Virus record (IMG/VR): IMGVR_UViG_3300049728_000159
Coordinates: 123,059 to 187,058 of that record
DNA from: a virus
Length of the DNA: 64,000 nucleotides
Reading direction: 5' to 3' (one strand)
How positions within the stretch are numbered: position 1 is the first letter of the stretch; each line of letters opens with the position of its first letter. The notes below the pieces were generated by a model, which saw only the letters and a program-made list of their open reading frames with translations, was not told where the DNA came from and searched no databases. A program made the position numbers and the translations under genes. Below are positions 51,851 through 59,036 of this stretch, in pieces.

Positions 51851-52871
51851 GTATATGTACCAGAAAGTCCAAATTGATCACCATGCTATCAATTTCATCT
51901 ACGGAACGGACACTCATGTCTGCGCGGTGCCTCCAGGCCGTCGAGCGGACGACTATTCCGACACGATCTTGGGCAAGGTAAGTTACTGGGTAAGCATGTG
52001 TGTGAAGTACCGGGCCGTGGGCCTGCACGGTGGAGATCTTTTCCACAGCAAGAAGCCCAAAGCTCAAGGCAACACCATGAATCTGATTCGTCACACCATT
52101 CAGATTCTGAAGACCTTTCCTCTTGGACTTTGGGGCATTCCAGGGAATCATGATCTAAGCTGGGACAGTCTGGAATCCCTTCCCCATCAGCCGCTTGGAG
52201 TGGTCATGGCCTCCGGTGCATTTCAGAATCTCTTGAACAATTCTGTCATTTTCACCAATCGTGATGAGACCATCTCCGTACTGGTGGAAGGCTATCCCTA
52301 CTGTGACGAGACCGCGCTCCTTCCACTTATCCTAGATGCTCCTCCTCGTCCTCAGGGCGTCACCTATCGGATAGCATTACTCCATGCCTATGGTCACCCG
52401 GATGCCGAGAACGCGACCTTCGGTAACACAGGCATTCCTTACAACCCGATTGGTTATCCTGCTTTGGCTGAAACTGACTACGATTTTGTATGTTGGGGAC
52501 ATGACCATAGTAGAAAAGAAACTGTTACAGTGGGAAATGTAACACATATTCATCTTGGCTCAGTAGCAAGGGCGGCTCTAAATATGGATGAGGTGGATCG
52601 CCCGGTATCTTTGGCTCTACTCTCCTTCTCTGAAAAGGGCATGGCTTACAAGGAACTTCCTATCCCTGTGAAACCACTTGAAGTTATCTTCACGATGGCC
52701 GACAAGGGAATGGAAAAGGTAGGCAATAAAACAGGCGAAATGTCTGCCTTCTTTTCAGTTATGGATGAGGCTGTTGAAGGTATTGAATCGTCGGATGCCT
52801 TAGAAGTGCTCAGAGCACTTACTGACGATGACTCAATCTTTGACAAAGCTGTAGAGATTTGTGAGTTGTGA
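51849..52871 (+). CDS. SbcD/Mre11-like nuclease subunit
   Basis: A 340-residue metallophosphoesterase from the ATG at 51849 (MYMYQKVQIDHHAINF; the frame is open further upstream but not supported). Metal motifs are GTDTHV (Asp, His), GGDLFH, PGNHDLS (Asn, His) and CWGHDHSRK. With SbcC/Rad50 it trims and opens DNA ends. In this window the SbcC half lies 3 kb upstream, separated by the dCMP deaminase and small genes. Both flanks are occupied by GIY-YIG genes (51203 and 52873). The C-terminal 100 residues are charged and may bind the ATPase partner. Confidence 0.85.
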   Translation: MYMYQKVQIDHHAINFIYGTDTHVCAVPPGRRADDYSDTILGKVSYWVSMCVKYRAVGLHGGDLFHSKKPKAQGNTMNLIRHTIQILKTFPLGLWGIPGNHDLSWDSLESLPHQPLGVVMASGAFQNLLNNSVIFTNRDETISVLVEGYPYCDETALLPLILDAPPRPQGVTYRIALLHAYGHPDAENATFGNTGIPYNPIGYPALAETDYDFVCWGHDHSRKETVTVGNVTHIHLGSVARAALNMDEVDRPVSLALLSFSEKGMAYKELPIPVKPLEVIFTMADKGMEKVGNKTGEMSAFFSVMDEAVEGIESSDALEVLRALTDDDSIFDKAVEICEL

Positions 52872-52872
52872 C

Positions 52873-53514
52873 ATGCTGGTCTACCTCGTGACGAATACAG
52901 TTAACAACAAAGTGTACGTGGGAAAATTCGTGGGAGAACATGTCAAAGATCGTTGGCAAAGACATCTGAGAGATGCTGTAAGAGGAGATTGCTACCTTTA
53001 CCGAGCTATGAGGAAATACGGAGCGCAGACGTTTGAAATTAGCGTTTTGTCCTCAGGAATAGGTTCAAAGCAAGATCTTGCCGATCAAGAAAAGATGTAT
53101 ATCGCTCAGTATAGAGCCAACATAGCTGGGTATGGCTACAACATGACTCCGGGAGGAGATGGTGGTTGTGGTCTAACTGAAAGTGCTCGCAAGAAAGTAA
53201 GTGAAGCTCAGATGGGAGCAAAGAATCATCGTTATGGCAAAACAAATGGTCAACTGCAACGTAGTGCGGTATCTAAAGCTGTTAGAGAACTGGATGCAAA
53301 AAGTCACCCTATGTTGGGTAAGGAACGATCTGGCGATACTAGATCCAAAATAAGCCAAGGTCTTCTCAAACTTAGACTAGGTAGACATCATTTAGCTCCA
53401 CAAGGAACTGCTTGGTGCAGCGGGCATCAAGAATACTTGCCCACAGACGAATTCTACCGCTGTAACTGCCGACCATCCGGATTTCGCAACTACTGTAAGA
53501 AATGTCAAAAGTAA
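52873..53514 (+). CDS. GIY-YIG homing endonuclease
   Basis: A 213-residue protein from the ATG at 52873 (MLVYLVTNTVNNKVYVGK; a GTG four codons earlier is possible) starting just after the SbcD stop. VYLV/VYVGKF strands, the Arg of VKDRWQRHL, the Glu of ADQEKMYIAQY and YGYNMTPGGDGG mark the nuclease domain. NUMOD-like segments follow (SARKKVSEAQMGAKNHR), then a C-terminal Cys-rich end (WCSGHQEYLPTDEFYRC...CKKC) that may form a zinc finger. It closely resembles the endonuclease at 17284. Confidence 0.88.
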   Translation: MLVYLVTNTVNNKVYVGKFVGEHVKDRWQRHLRDAVRGDCYLYRAMRKYGAQTFEISVLSSGIGSKQDLADQEKMYIAQYRANIAGYGYNMTPGGDGGCGLTESARKKVSEAQMGAKNHRYGKTNGQLQRSAVSKAVRELDAKSHPMLGKERSGDTRSKISQGLLKLRLGRHHLAPQGTAWCSGHQEYLPTDEFYRCNCRPSGFRNYCKKCQK

Positions 53515-53524
53515 CGAGGTGCTG

Positions 53525-53761
53525 ATGAAAATTGGAAAAAGCAAGTTGTGGCAATTGAGATACTACTCTGGCCTGCACGAGAAGATCGCAACAGTCGTGG
53601 CCGACAATGTCACTCAGGCTCTCGCTATTGCCAAAGAATGCGAGTTGGACGTGGATGCCTCTAACGTCACGCAGGCCAAGAACATGGACTTCGATGTCTA
53701 TTTTGTGCAAGAAGGTGCGACTGATGGACTGGTCAACAATTTGCCGGGAGAGTGTTCGTGA
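53525..53761 (+). CDS. Small unknown protein
   Basis: A 78-residue protein from the ATG at 53525 (MKIGKSKLWQLRYYSGLHEK; GAGG upstream). It has the pattern strand, ATVVADNVTQALAIAKE helix, ending in a strand (FDVYFVQEG), like a small ferredoxin-like domain. It follows the GIY-YIG gene and overlaps the next gene by about 38 bp. Confidence 0.5.
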   Translation: MKIGKSKLWQLRYYSGLHEKIATVVADNVTQALAIAKECELDVDASNVTQAKNMDFDVYFVQEGATDGLVNNLPGECS

Positions 53762-54242
53762 ACCAGACGAACCCTACAAACACATTGCGAAGTTCCGGTG
53801 GGGATTCACCTGTAATCTGCTCAAGGGCCACAAGGGCGAACACAGTCCCTATGCAGAAATCTCTCGCCAGGGGATCGTTCCTTCTGAAGAGATGCTGTCT
53901 ATCAGGGCCAAGATTGCAAAGCTGAACGAGAAGCTCCGCATCCTCCGGGCTGGAGAGCGTGAAGCCACCAAGACCACACTGATCACTTGTTTGGGGTGGT
54001 CGATCACTGGAGGCAGCGGAGAGTGGAGCGGATGTGGAGCCCAGTTTCCTGTCAACCAACTGACATACATTCAGACACATTGGTACACTCCGCCTTCCGG
54101 ATGCACTGAAGGGGACTATTGGAACTCTGGGGAAGGTCAGTTCACCTGCCCGGCTTGTGGTCACAAGAATCGGCTCTACGAACGTCCAGAAGTAGAATCT
54201 CTCAAACAATTCTTTGCCAAAGTTGAGGACACATATGACTAG
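53724..54242 (+). CDS. Zinc-finger protein of unknown function
   Basis: A 172-residue protein from the ATG at 53724 (MDWSTICRESVREPDEPYK) with AGAAGGTG upstream, overlapping the preceding gene by 38 bp. CPACGHKNRL near the C-terminus (about residue 140) is half of a zinc ribbon; two further Cys (CLGW, SGCGAQF) lie earlier. A coiled segment (SIRAKIAKLNEKLRILRAG) precedes it. No family is recognised. Confidence 0.55.
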   Translation: MDWSTICRESVREPDEPYKHIAKFRWGFTCNLLKGHKGEHSPYAEISRQGIVPSEEMLSIRAKIAKLNEKLRILRAGEREATKTTLITCLGWSITGGSGEWSGCGAQFPVNQLTYIQTHWYTPPSGCTEGDYWNSGEGQFTCPACGHKNRLYERPEVESLKQFFAKVEDTYD

Positions 54243-54305
54243 AAAGTGAGAACTGACTTTCTATTCGTATATTGACTTCATGCTCCTCTTACAAAGGAGT
54301 TACTG

Positions 54306-55142
54306 ATGATTTGTACCAAATGTGGATTGGATGTTGATCCTGCAATTCGAGAAAAGTGCAGCAAGAAATTCTTTCATCGATTCACTCTAAACTGTCAATT
54401 TTGTTCAAAAGAATTTCAAGTATCTCCTTCCTTTGTGAACACTATGTTCTGCAGTCCTGAATGCCGATTTGCAAGTCTCAAAGAAAATAGCTGGAAAGCC
54501 GCTAATGAAAGGACAAAGAAGGAAATAGGTCGGAGATTTGGAAGGCTAGTCGTTTCCGACATTGTTCCCGGTCCTGGAGGAAGAGTTAGAGTTTCTTGTG
54601 ATTGTGGAGTTACTAAGGAGGTTTCAATCCACAACTTGAGACATAAACTAACGGTTAGTTGTGGCTGTCAGATTAAGGAAACTCGTTGGATTAGACCCAA
54701 AGAAATATATCCAAAATGGGCAATTCCTGGGCCAGTCTGGAAAAAGATTAAAGACTGTGCTCAGTACAGGAATATCGAATTTGAAATCAGCAAGGAAGAA
54801 GCCTATGCTCTACTACTTGACCAGGATAGGTGTTGTGCGCTGTCCGGGGTAGAGATTACTCTTCCTAGTGCTCCTTCAGACTTCAACGAGTTTACAGCTT
54901 CGTTGGATAGGATAGATACAAGTTTAGGATACAAACTGGGAAATGTTCAATGGGTACACAAAACAGTGAACTTGATGAAAAACGCAATTCCCACAGACGT
55001 CTTTATTAGTATGTGTCACATGATAGCTAACAACACAGTATTACCAAGTGATGGGAGAAACCTATGCAGGAAGTATATCAACGTGTGGCAAAGAAATTCG
55101 CAGAGGAAATTATCAGTATGTTCTCCTCTGAAGAATCCCTAG
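54306..55142 (+). CDS. HNH homing endonuclease with zinc fingers
   Basis: A 278-residue protein. Cys pairs CTKC, CQFC...CSPEC and CGVTK...SCGCQ form zinc fingers in the N-terminal half. The nuclease part has CALSGVEI, then ASLDRIDTSLGY and LGNVQWVHKTVNLMKN, a hallmark of a phage HNH family. Its last 79 bp overlap the next gene, whose start is well supported, so the insertion used existing sequence for its C-terminus. AT-rich codons differ from the neighbours. Confidence 0.8.
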   Translation: MICTKCGLDVDPAIREKCSKKFFHRFTLNCQFCSKEFQVSPSFVNTMFCSPECRFASLKENSWKAANERTKKEIGRRFGRLVVSDIVPGPGGRVRVSCDCGVTKEVSIHNLRHKLTVSCGCQIKETRWIRPKEIYPKWAIPGPVWKKIKDCAQYRNIEFEISKEEAYALLLDQDRCCALSGVEITLPSAPSDFNEFTASLDRIDTSLGYKLGNVQWVHKTVNLMKNAIPTDVFISMCHMIANNTVLPSDGRNLCRKYINVWQRNSQRKLSVCSPLKNP

Positions 55143-55996
55143 AAAGGGAATTTCATCGAGTTTTCACCATGCTCCCATTCAGTCGTACGGATCATTGGAG
55201 TGGTATTCTAGGAAGAAAATTGACTGACGTCTGGTTTGAGAAGGGACCAGAGGTTCGTTCTGTGCAGACTCCCTACGATCAGGAGCAGATCCTTGACCAT
55301 CTCTATGGTCTGCTGGACTACAGTCTGTTCACTCAAGTCTTGATGAACCTGCAGAAATACTTGGGATTTGCTTACAACACAGCCGAAGCGAAGAAGCAAC
55401 TTGATAGTCTCGAGGCCTTCTACAAGGACAAGGAAAAGTCGCCTTTCGTGTCCAAAGCCACCATGGTCAAGAATGCCACCCGGTTCGATGATCTGCGTTA
55501 CAACAACGATTTGTCTGCACTCAAGGCTCTCCGGATGATTGAGAAGTTCGGCATGGCGAACAGTTGGAGAGTGTCTCCTACTGGAAGCACACCGGCCTTT
55601 GCGGACTCTCTCAATGTGAGCATGATCGGAGCCGGTGGCGACAAGTATCTCGTGACCATCCCTGGCACCCGCGTCTACTTCATCTCGTGGCCGGCAACGC
55701 CAGGCATCATCATTCCTCAGGAGGATGGCAGCTTCAAGACTCCTGGGATCGACTACTCGTTCATCAGCAAGAGTGGTGGCGAAATTCTGAACGAAGTCTT
55801 GTTCTCGCGCTGGGTCACCAGTCATGTCTATGGGGCGGTCCGGACTGCAAATGTCAAGGTTCTGATTCCCAGAATGAAATCTGTTCAGATCGTCACCGAC
55901 TTCTTCAACACGAATGACGAGTTCCACAATCTGACCTCGAGATTCACCAACTGCCCTTTCCTTGTGTTCTCCTGTGATGAACGACCACAGAATTAG
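55064..55996 (+). CDS. Unknown protein
   Basis: A 310-residue protein (MQEVYQRVAKKFAEEIISMF; GGGAGAAACC upstream). It is helical for about 170 residues, followed by a beta-rich part (GAGGDKYLVTIPGTRVYFIS, DGSFKTPGIDYSFI) and a C-terminal segment FFNTNDEFHNLTSRFTNC. No motif could be matched. It is larger than the small genes around it and has a normal codon pattern, so it is certainly a gene. Confidence 0.65.
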   Translation: MQEVYQRVAKKFAEEIISMFSSEESLEREFHRVFTMLPFSRTDHWSGILGRKLTDVWFEKGPEVRSVQTPYDQEQILDHLYGLLDYSLFTQVLMNLQKYLGFAYNTAEAKKQLDSLEAFYKDKEKSPFVSKATMVKNATRFDDLRYNNDLSALKALRMIEKFGMANSWRVSPTGSTPAFADSLNVSMIGAGGDKYLVTIPGTRVYFISWPATPGIIIPQEDGSFKTPGIDYSFISKSGGEILNEVLFSRWVTSHVYGAVRTANVKVLIPRMKSVQIVTDFFNTNDEFHNLTSRFTNCPFLVFSCDERPQN

Positions 55997-56043
55997 CTCT
56001 TCTTCATAGCGATCGCGTAGACGATTCATAGGAGAGCCTCAAA

Positions 56044-56532
56044 GTGTCATCAATCCTGATCCCCAGTTCTAAAAACTGGTCCACGTTTACTTCTACCGAA
56101 CAGGAACCTGACTGTGGTTACTTGGGCGGCATGGCTGTATGTGCAGAAGTAGACTTGGAGACTCCGGAGCAAGTGGGAATTTCCAATCCCATTTGGATGG
56201 TCTACGGTTGGAATGGAGCAGTGTACAACTACGAAATCGTTCGATTAGAGGGTGTGTCCATCTACCAAACTTGCTACGATGCCGAGAAAGTTGAGAACGC
56301 TGTTTCTGCTCAACAAGCCATTGATGACGCCAACGAGTACCAAGGCGGCGAGGCTGATTGGATAAGCAACACTGTGCAGAAGTCTCCGGTCGGTTCATTC
56401 GATTTCCTGACCGGACGGCCTTCCTGCCTGAGCGGAATTGTAGAATCTGGAATTATCAAGGGTGTGAATCTTGACGATCATGAAGCTGCTCAGAAATTCT
56501 TGATAGAACGGGTGAAACTCCAATGGAAGTGA
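56044..56532 (+). CDS. Unknown protein
   Basis: A 162-residue protein with GTG start and AGGAGAG upstream. Early motifs are CGYLGGMAVCAEVDLE and a WMVYGWNGAVYNYEIVRL strand. No family is recognised. The stop overlaps the start of the receiver-domain gene by 10 bp, suggesting that the two are translated together. Confidence 0.55.
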   Translation: MSSILIPSSKNWSTFTSTEQEPDCGYLGGMAVCAEVDLETPEQVGISNPIWMVYGWNGAVYNYEIVRLEGVSIYQTCYDAEKVENAVSAQQAIDDANEYQGGEADWISNTVQKSPVGSFDFLTGRPSCLSGIVESGIIKGVNLDDHEAAQKFLIERVKLQWK

Positions 56533-56915
56533 AAGACGTGAAAGTCCTTGTTGTAGACGATGACAAGGAAATCCAGGATGCTCTATGTACTATGATCATA
56601 GACCTGGGTTACTCTGCTGAAAACATCAAGACAACCTGGAATGGCGGTGCTGCAATATCAGCTTGCCGCCGCGCATCAATAGATGGAGTTCCGTTTGATC
56701 TCGTGATGAGCGATTATCAGATGCCCTATGTATCAGGAGTGGAGTTTCTGAACGAGATCCTGACCTGGGATGAATCCACAAAACCAAAACACGTGATGAT
56801 GATCTCTGGAATTTCTGAGAGTGAACTGCGTGGCAGCCTTCCAACAAGAGTGAAGATCCTCTCAAAAGCCAATTTGGCCAGTATTCGAAACCATATCCTG
56901 AGCCTGGAGTTCTAG
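56523..56915 (+). CDS. Orphan response-regulator receiver domain (CheY-like)
   Basis: A 130-residue protein consisting only of a receiver domain: acidic pocket VDDD (12-14), phosphorylation-type Asp64 in MSDYQMPYVSG, Ser95 in MISGIS and Lys115 in KILSKANL. All the residues needed for phosphorylation are present. There is no output domain and no histidine kinase in the window. It could be phosphorylated by a host kinase and intercept host signalling, or bind a phage partner such as the preceding gene product. Confidence 0.85.
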   Translation: MEVKDVKVLVVDDDKEIQDALCTMIIDLGYSAENIKTTWNGGAAISACRRASIDGVPFDLVMSDYQMPYVSGVEFLNEILTWDESTKPKHVMMISGISESELRGSLPTRVKILSKANLASIRNHILSLEF

Positions 56916-57013
56916 ACAGTAGCTACTTTTGTTGGACATTCCGTAGAAGAGTACTCTAGGAAAGTTTGGTCTTCCTAGTCGTCAGTAGAGTAATATGATG
57001 GGGAGGATCGGGT

Positions 57014-57208
57014 TTGAAGCCGCAGCCGAGTATCGAATGCAAGCATTGTAAGGATGTTGGGTTTATCAGCAACAGCAAGGGGACCATTCCCTGCCCGGAT
57101 TGCAACCCTCCGGATGTCGAGGAAGAGAAGGAAAGAGATGATGCCAGTAAAGCAGTACCCAGATTCAATCCTGTTGCATCCGTGTATTCCGGTGGACTTC
57201 CCGGCTGA
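57014..57208 (+). CDS. Small zinc-finger protein (DnaJ-type CxxC pairs)
   Basis: A 64-residue protein with a TTG start and GGGGAGG upstream. CKHCKDVGFI and CPDCNPPD form two CxxC pairs, as in the DnaJ zinc repeat. It overlaps the deformylase gene by 71 bp in another frame. Before it, 56956-56978 forms a CTAGGAA/TTCCTAG hairpin, followed by CAGTAGAGTAATATGATG, which resembles the GTAGA part of the promoter-like motif. Confidence 0.55.
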   Translation: MKPQPSIECKHCKDVGFISNSKGTIPCPDCNPPDVEEEKERDDASKAVPRFNPVASVYSGGLPG

Positions 57209-57680
57209 TATCGAAGGCACGCTCGACATCCTGCACTACATGAAGATCGTGGTGGATAGTCATAAGGCGGCTGGTTTAGCTGCCAATCAGGCAGGAGATA
57301 CCCGGCGCATCATTGTCTATCAGTCCAACAGTGGAATGCTACTAGGACTGGTCAATCCAGTCATCACTGCTCACTCTGAAGAGAAGGATGCCAAGCTGGA
57401 AGGATGTCTCAGCCTTCCGCAGATCAGGGTTTCAGTCCCTCGCTATCGGGAAATCACGATCACCGCAATTGGTGAGGATGACGATCCGGAAGTGAAGCTC
57501 ATTCCATTCAGCCGCACCTTCACTGGTGAAGAGGCTCGCCGCATTCAGCATGAGATCGATCATCTGAACGGAGTCCTGATCGTGGACTACCTGAAGAAGC
57601 TGGATCGTTCGATGCTGATGGACAAGTGGATGAAGAGGATGAAGCAGATCGGTCGCAAGAACAGAAAGTGGAAGGACTAG
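57138..57680 (+). CDS. def: Peptide deformylase
   Basis: About 180 residues from the double ATG at 57138/57141 (MPVKQYPDSILLHP; AAGGAAAG upstream). Motif 1 is GLAANQ (46-51), motif 2 EGCLSLP (87-93) and motif 3 QHEIDHLNG (136-144), all metal and catalytic residues of PDF. It removes the formyl group from new proteins. GLAANQ replaces the usual GLAAPQ, as in some phage forms. The C-terminal helix ends in basic residues (KQIGRKNRKWKD). It is followed by promoter-like copy 4. Confidence 0.9.
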   Translation: MMPVKQYPDSILLHPCIPVDFPADIEGTLDILHYMKIVVDSHKAAGLAANQAGDTRRIIVYQSNSGMLLGLVNPVITAHSEEKDAKLEGCLSLPQIRVSVPRYREITITAIGEDDDPEVKLIPFSRTFTGEEARRIQHEIDHLNGVLIVDYLKKLDRSMLMDKWMKRMKQIGRKNRKWKD

Positions 57681-57689
57681 CGGTCTGTT

Positions 57690-57720
57690 ACCCGATCCGA
57701 GTTCTCTGTCAGTAGAGAAT
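57690..57720 (+). promoter_or_regulatory. Recurring phage promoter-like motif, copy 4
   Basis: ACCCGATCCGAGTTCTC, then CAGTAGAGAAT. This copy and copy 2 share GATCCGAGTTCTC beyond the two boxes. The gene at 57738 follows. Confidence 0.6.
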
Positions 57721-57737
57721 GAGGGAGGGAATGACAA

Positions 57738-58031
57738 ATGGCAACTTTTAGCATCCAGAAATTCACCAAGACCACGGAAGACGGACAAACGGTCCTTTGC
57801 GCCGAACTGAGCGATCTTCAAGGTGGCGGCAGCATTTTCCAGCGGGTTTATCCTGATGCCTGCGATGAGGGCCTGGTGATTGTTGGACGCAAAGAAGTGA
57901 CTTTCGTAGTCGACAACGTGGTTCGCGATGAAGAAGGCGACCTGCTGGCATACGAACTGATTCCCACTCGCGAAAGTCTTCGCACCGTTCCTGAGGCTCG
58001 CGGCATCAAGGTTACACTTTTCAACGATTAA
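57738..58031 (+). CDS. Small unknown protein
   Basis: A 97-residue protein (MATFSIQKFTKTTEDGQT) with GGAGGGAATG upstream. It is beta-rich and acidic (LCAELSDLQGGGSIFQRVY, VTFVVDNVVRDEEGD). It is the first gene after promoter-like copy 4. No family is recognised. Confidence 0.6.
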   Translation: MATFSIQKFTKTTEDGQTVLCAELSDLQGGGSIFQRVYPDACDEGLVIVGRKEVTFVVDNVVRDEEGDLLAYELIPTRESLRTVPEARGIKVTLFND

Positions 58032-58103
58032 GATACACTTTTCAACGACTGTTTCACTTATTCAGTGAACTTGAGTTCAGTATAGCTCAGAAAAGGTGAA
58101 GAC

Positions 58104-58265
58104 ATGAAATTCGTCTCCATTGAGCAGATCGACGTCAGCTGCAAGCGTCCCAGCAAGGCTCGTCAATTCCGCAAGAAGTTCGCGGCCAAGGCCATGCGTC
58201 GTATGGGCAAACAGCTTCTAGAGGATGCTCCCACCAAGCTCCGTTTTCGTGGTTGGATGTCCTAG
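58104..58265 (+). CDS. Very small basic protein
   Basis: A 53-residue frame (MKFVSIEQIDVSCKRPSK ... RFRGWMS) with AAAAGGTG upstream of the ATG. Fifteen Lys/Arg residues in a helical middle (RQFRKKFAAKAMRRMG) suggest nucleic-acid binding. It is preceded by an AT-rich stretch with GTTCAGTATAGCTC. Gene status is supported by the ribosome site, the clean gap position and codon choice. Confidence 0.6.
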   Translation: MKFVSIEQIDVSCKRPSKARQFRKKFAAKAMRRMGKQLLEDAPTKLRFRGWMS

Positions 58266-58520
58266 GCAAATTTTTCTTCCCGTATTTCCAAAAACTGAGG
58301 TATCATCGATTTGTACCCGGTTTTCGAACCAGGTCAGTAGAGTGAGATCATGAGAATGCGACCAACATTTCGATTTCGACCGCAACCTGCAAGGCTCGCG
58401 GAGGGTTAAGTCCTAAAGACTCCTCTCCTCGGGCGACGCCAGTTGCTCTAGCAGGAGGGTGAGAAGAAATTCCTCACACAATTCCGTTCTCCAATCCTAG
58501 ACAACTGTGCTATGTAACAT
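58266..58520 (+). ncRNA. Folded leader of tRNA cluster 2
   Basis: The gap holds a promoter-like TACCCGGTTTTCG...CAGTAGAGTGAG (58313-58345) and then several hairpins: GGAG(G)...AGTC CTAA(A) GACT...CTCC, TTGCT/AGCAG and GTGAG/CTCAC. A 19-codon frame (from 58350, MRMRPTFRFRPQPARLAEG) starts right after the promoter-like box. No larger gene was seen. Confidence 0.35.
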
Positions 58521-58597
58521 CGGTGTGTAGCGCAGCCTGGTAGCGCACTTGTTTCGGGAACAAGGGGCCGTCAGTTCAAATCTGACCACGCCGACCA
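58521..58597 (+). tRNA. tRNA-Pro (CGG)
   Basis: Acceptor CGGTGTG/CACGCCG, D arm GCGCAGCCTGGTAGCGC, anticodon loop TTCGGGA (CGG), T arm GTCAG TTCAAAT CTGAC, and CCA. Confidence 0.92.
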
Positions 58598-58612
58598 ATT
58601 TTTGCTGTATGT

Positions 58613-58687
58613 GGACTCGTAGCTCAGTGGTAGAGCGCAACCCTGAAGAGGTTGGCGTCGGCGGTTCAATCCCGTTCGAGTCCACCA
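58613..58687 (+). tRNA. tRNA-Phe (GAA)
   Basis: Acceptor GGACTCG/CGAGTCC, D arm GCTCAGTGGTAGAGC, anticodon stem CAACC/GGTTG with loop CTGAAGA (GAA), and CCA. Confidence 0.9.
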
Positions 58688-58784
58688 AAGTTTGAAGAGC
58701 GTAGTAAGCCGCACTAGGATGTGACTTGAAGAGCCAACCAGCCTCAAGTTGACAAGAGACAACATCGGACGCGGCACAGTTTGT

Positions 58785-58861
58785 CGGGATATGGCTCAGC
58801 CTGGTAGAGCGCACCCTTGGGGTGGGTGAGGTCGCTGGTTCGAATCCAGTTATCCCGACCA
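58785..58861 (+). tRNA. tRNA-Pro (GGG)
   Basis: Acceptor CGGGATA/TATCCCG, D arm GCTCAGCCTGGTAGAGC, anticodon loop TTGGGGT (GGG), T arm GCTGG TTCGAAT CCAGT, and CCA. Confidence 0.92.
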
Positions 58862-58929
58862 AAGTTTGCGATAGTGCAATAGAGCCTGAGATCTTGCCGA
58901 CGGGTGAGAACAAAGGGCAGCAGGTAGAA

Positions 58930-59036
58930 TGTCTGGACTTTGTGGCTATAGACGCATCGCCTGGGCAGGATTCCGTAAGCGGACAGCACGCCGTCCATTG
59001 AGGACGGAAACGCCGGTCAAATCCGGCACGCAGAAA
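58930..59036 (+). other. tRNA-like folded stretch that does not close as a tRNA
   Basis: GTGGCTATAGACGC looks like the start of a tRNA. TCCG TAAG CGGA, CCGTC CATTGAG GACGG and GCCGG TCAAAT CCGGC are three consecutive hairpins. No acceptor strands match and the T-loop is one base short. It may be a decayed tRNA or another small RNA. Confidence 0.25.

Noticed and set aside
58497-58913. 138-codon minus-strand frame (IVGITGFEPATSPTP-like)
   Set aside because: It is the antisense of the Pro, Phe and Pro tRNA genes; such frames are well-known artefacts.
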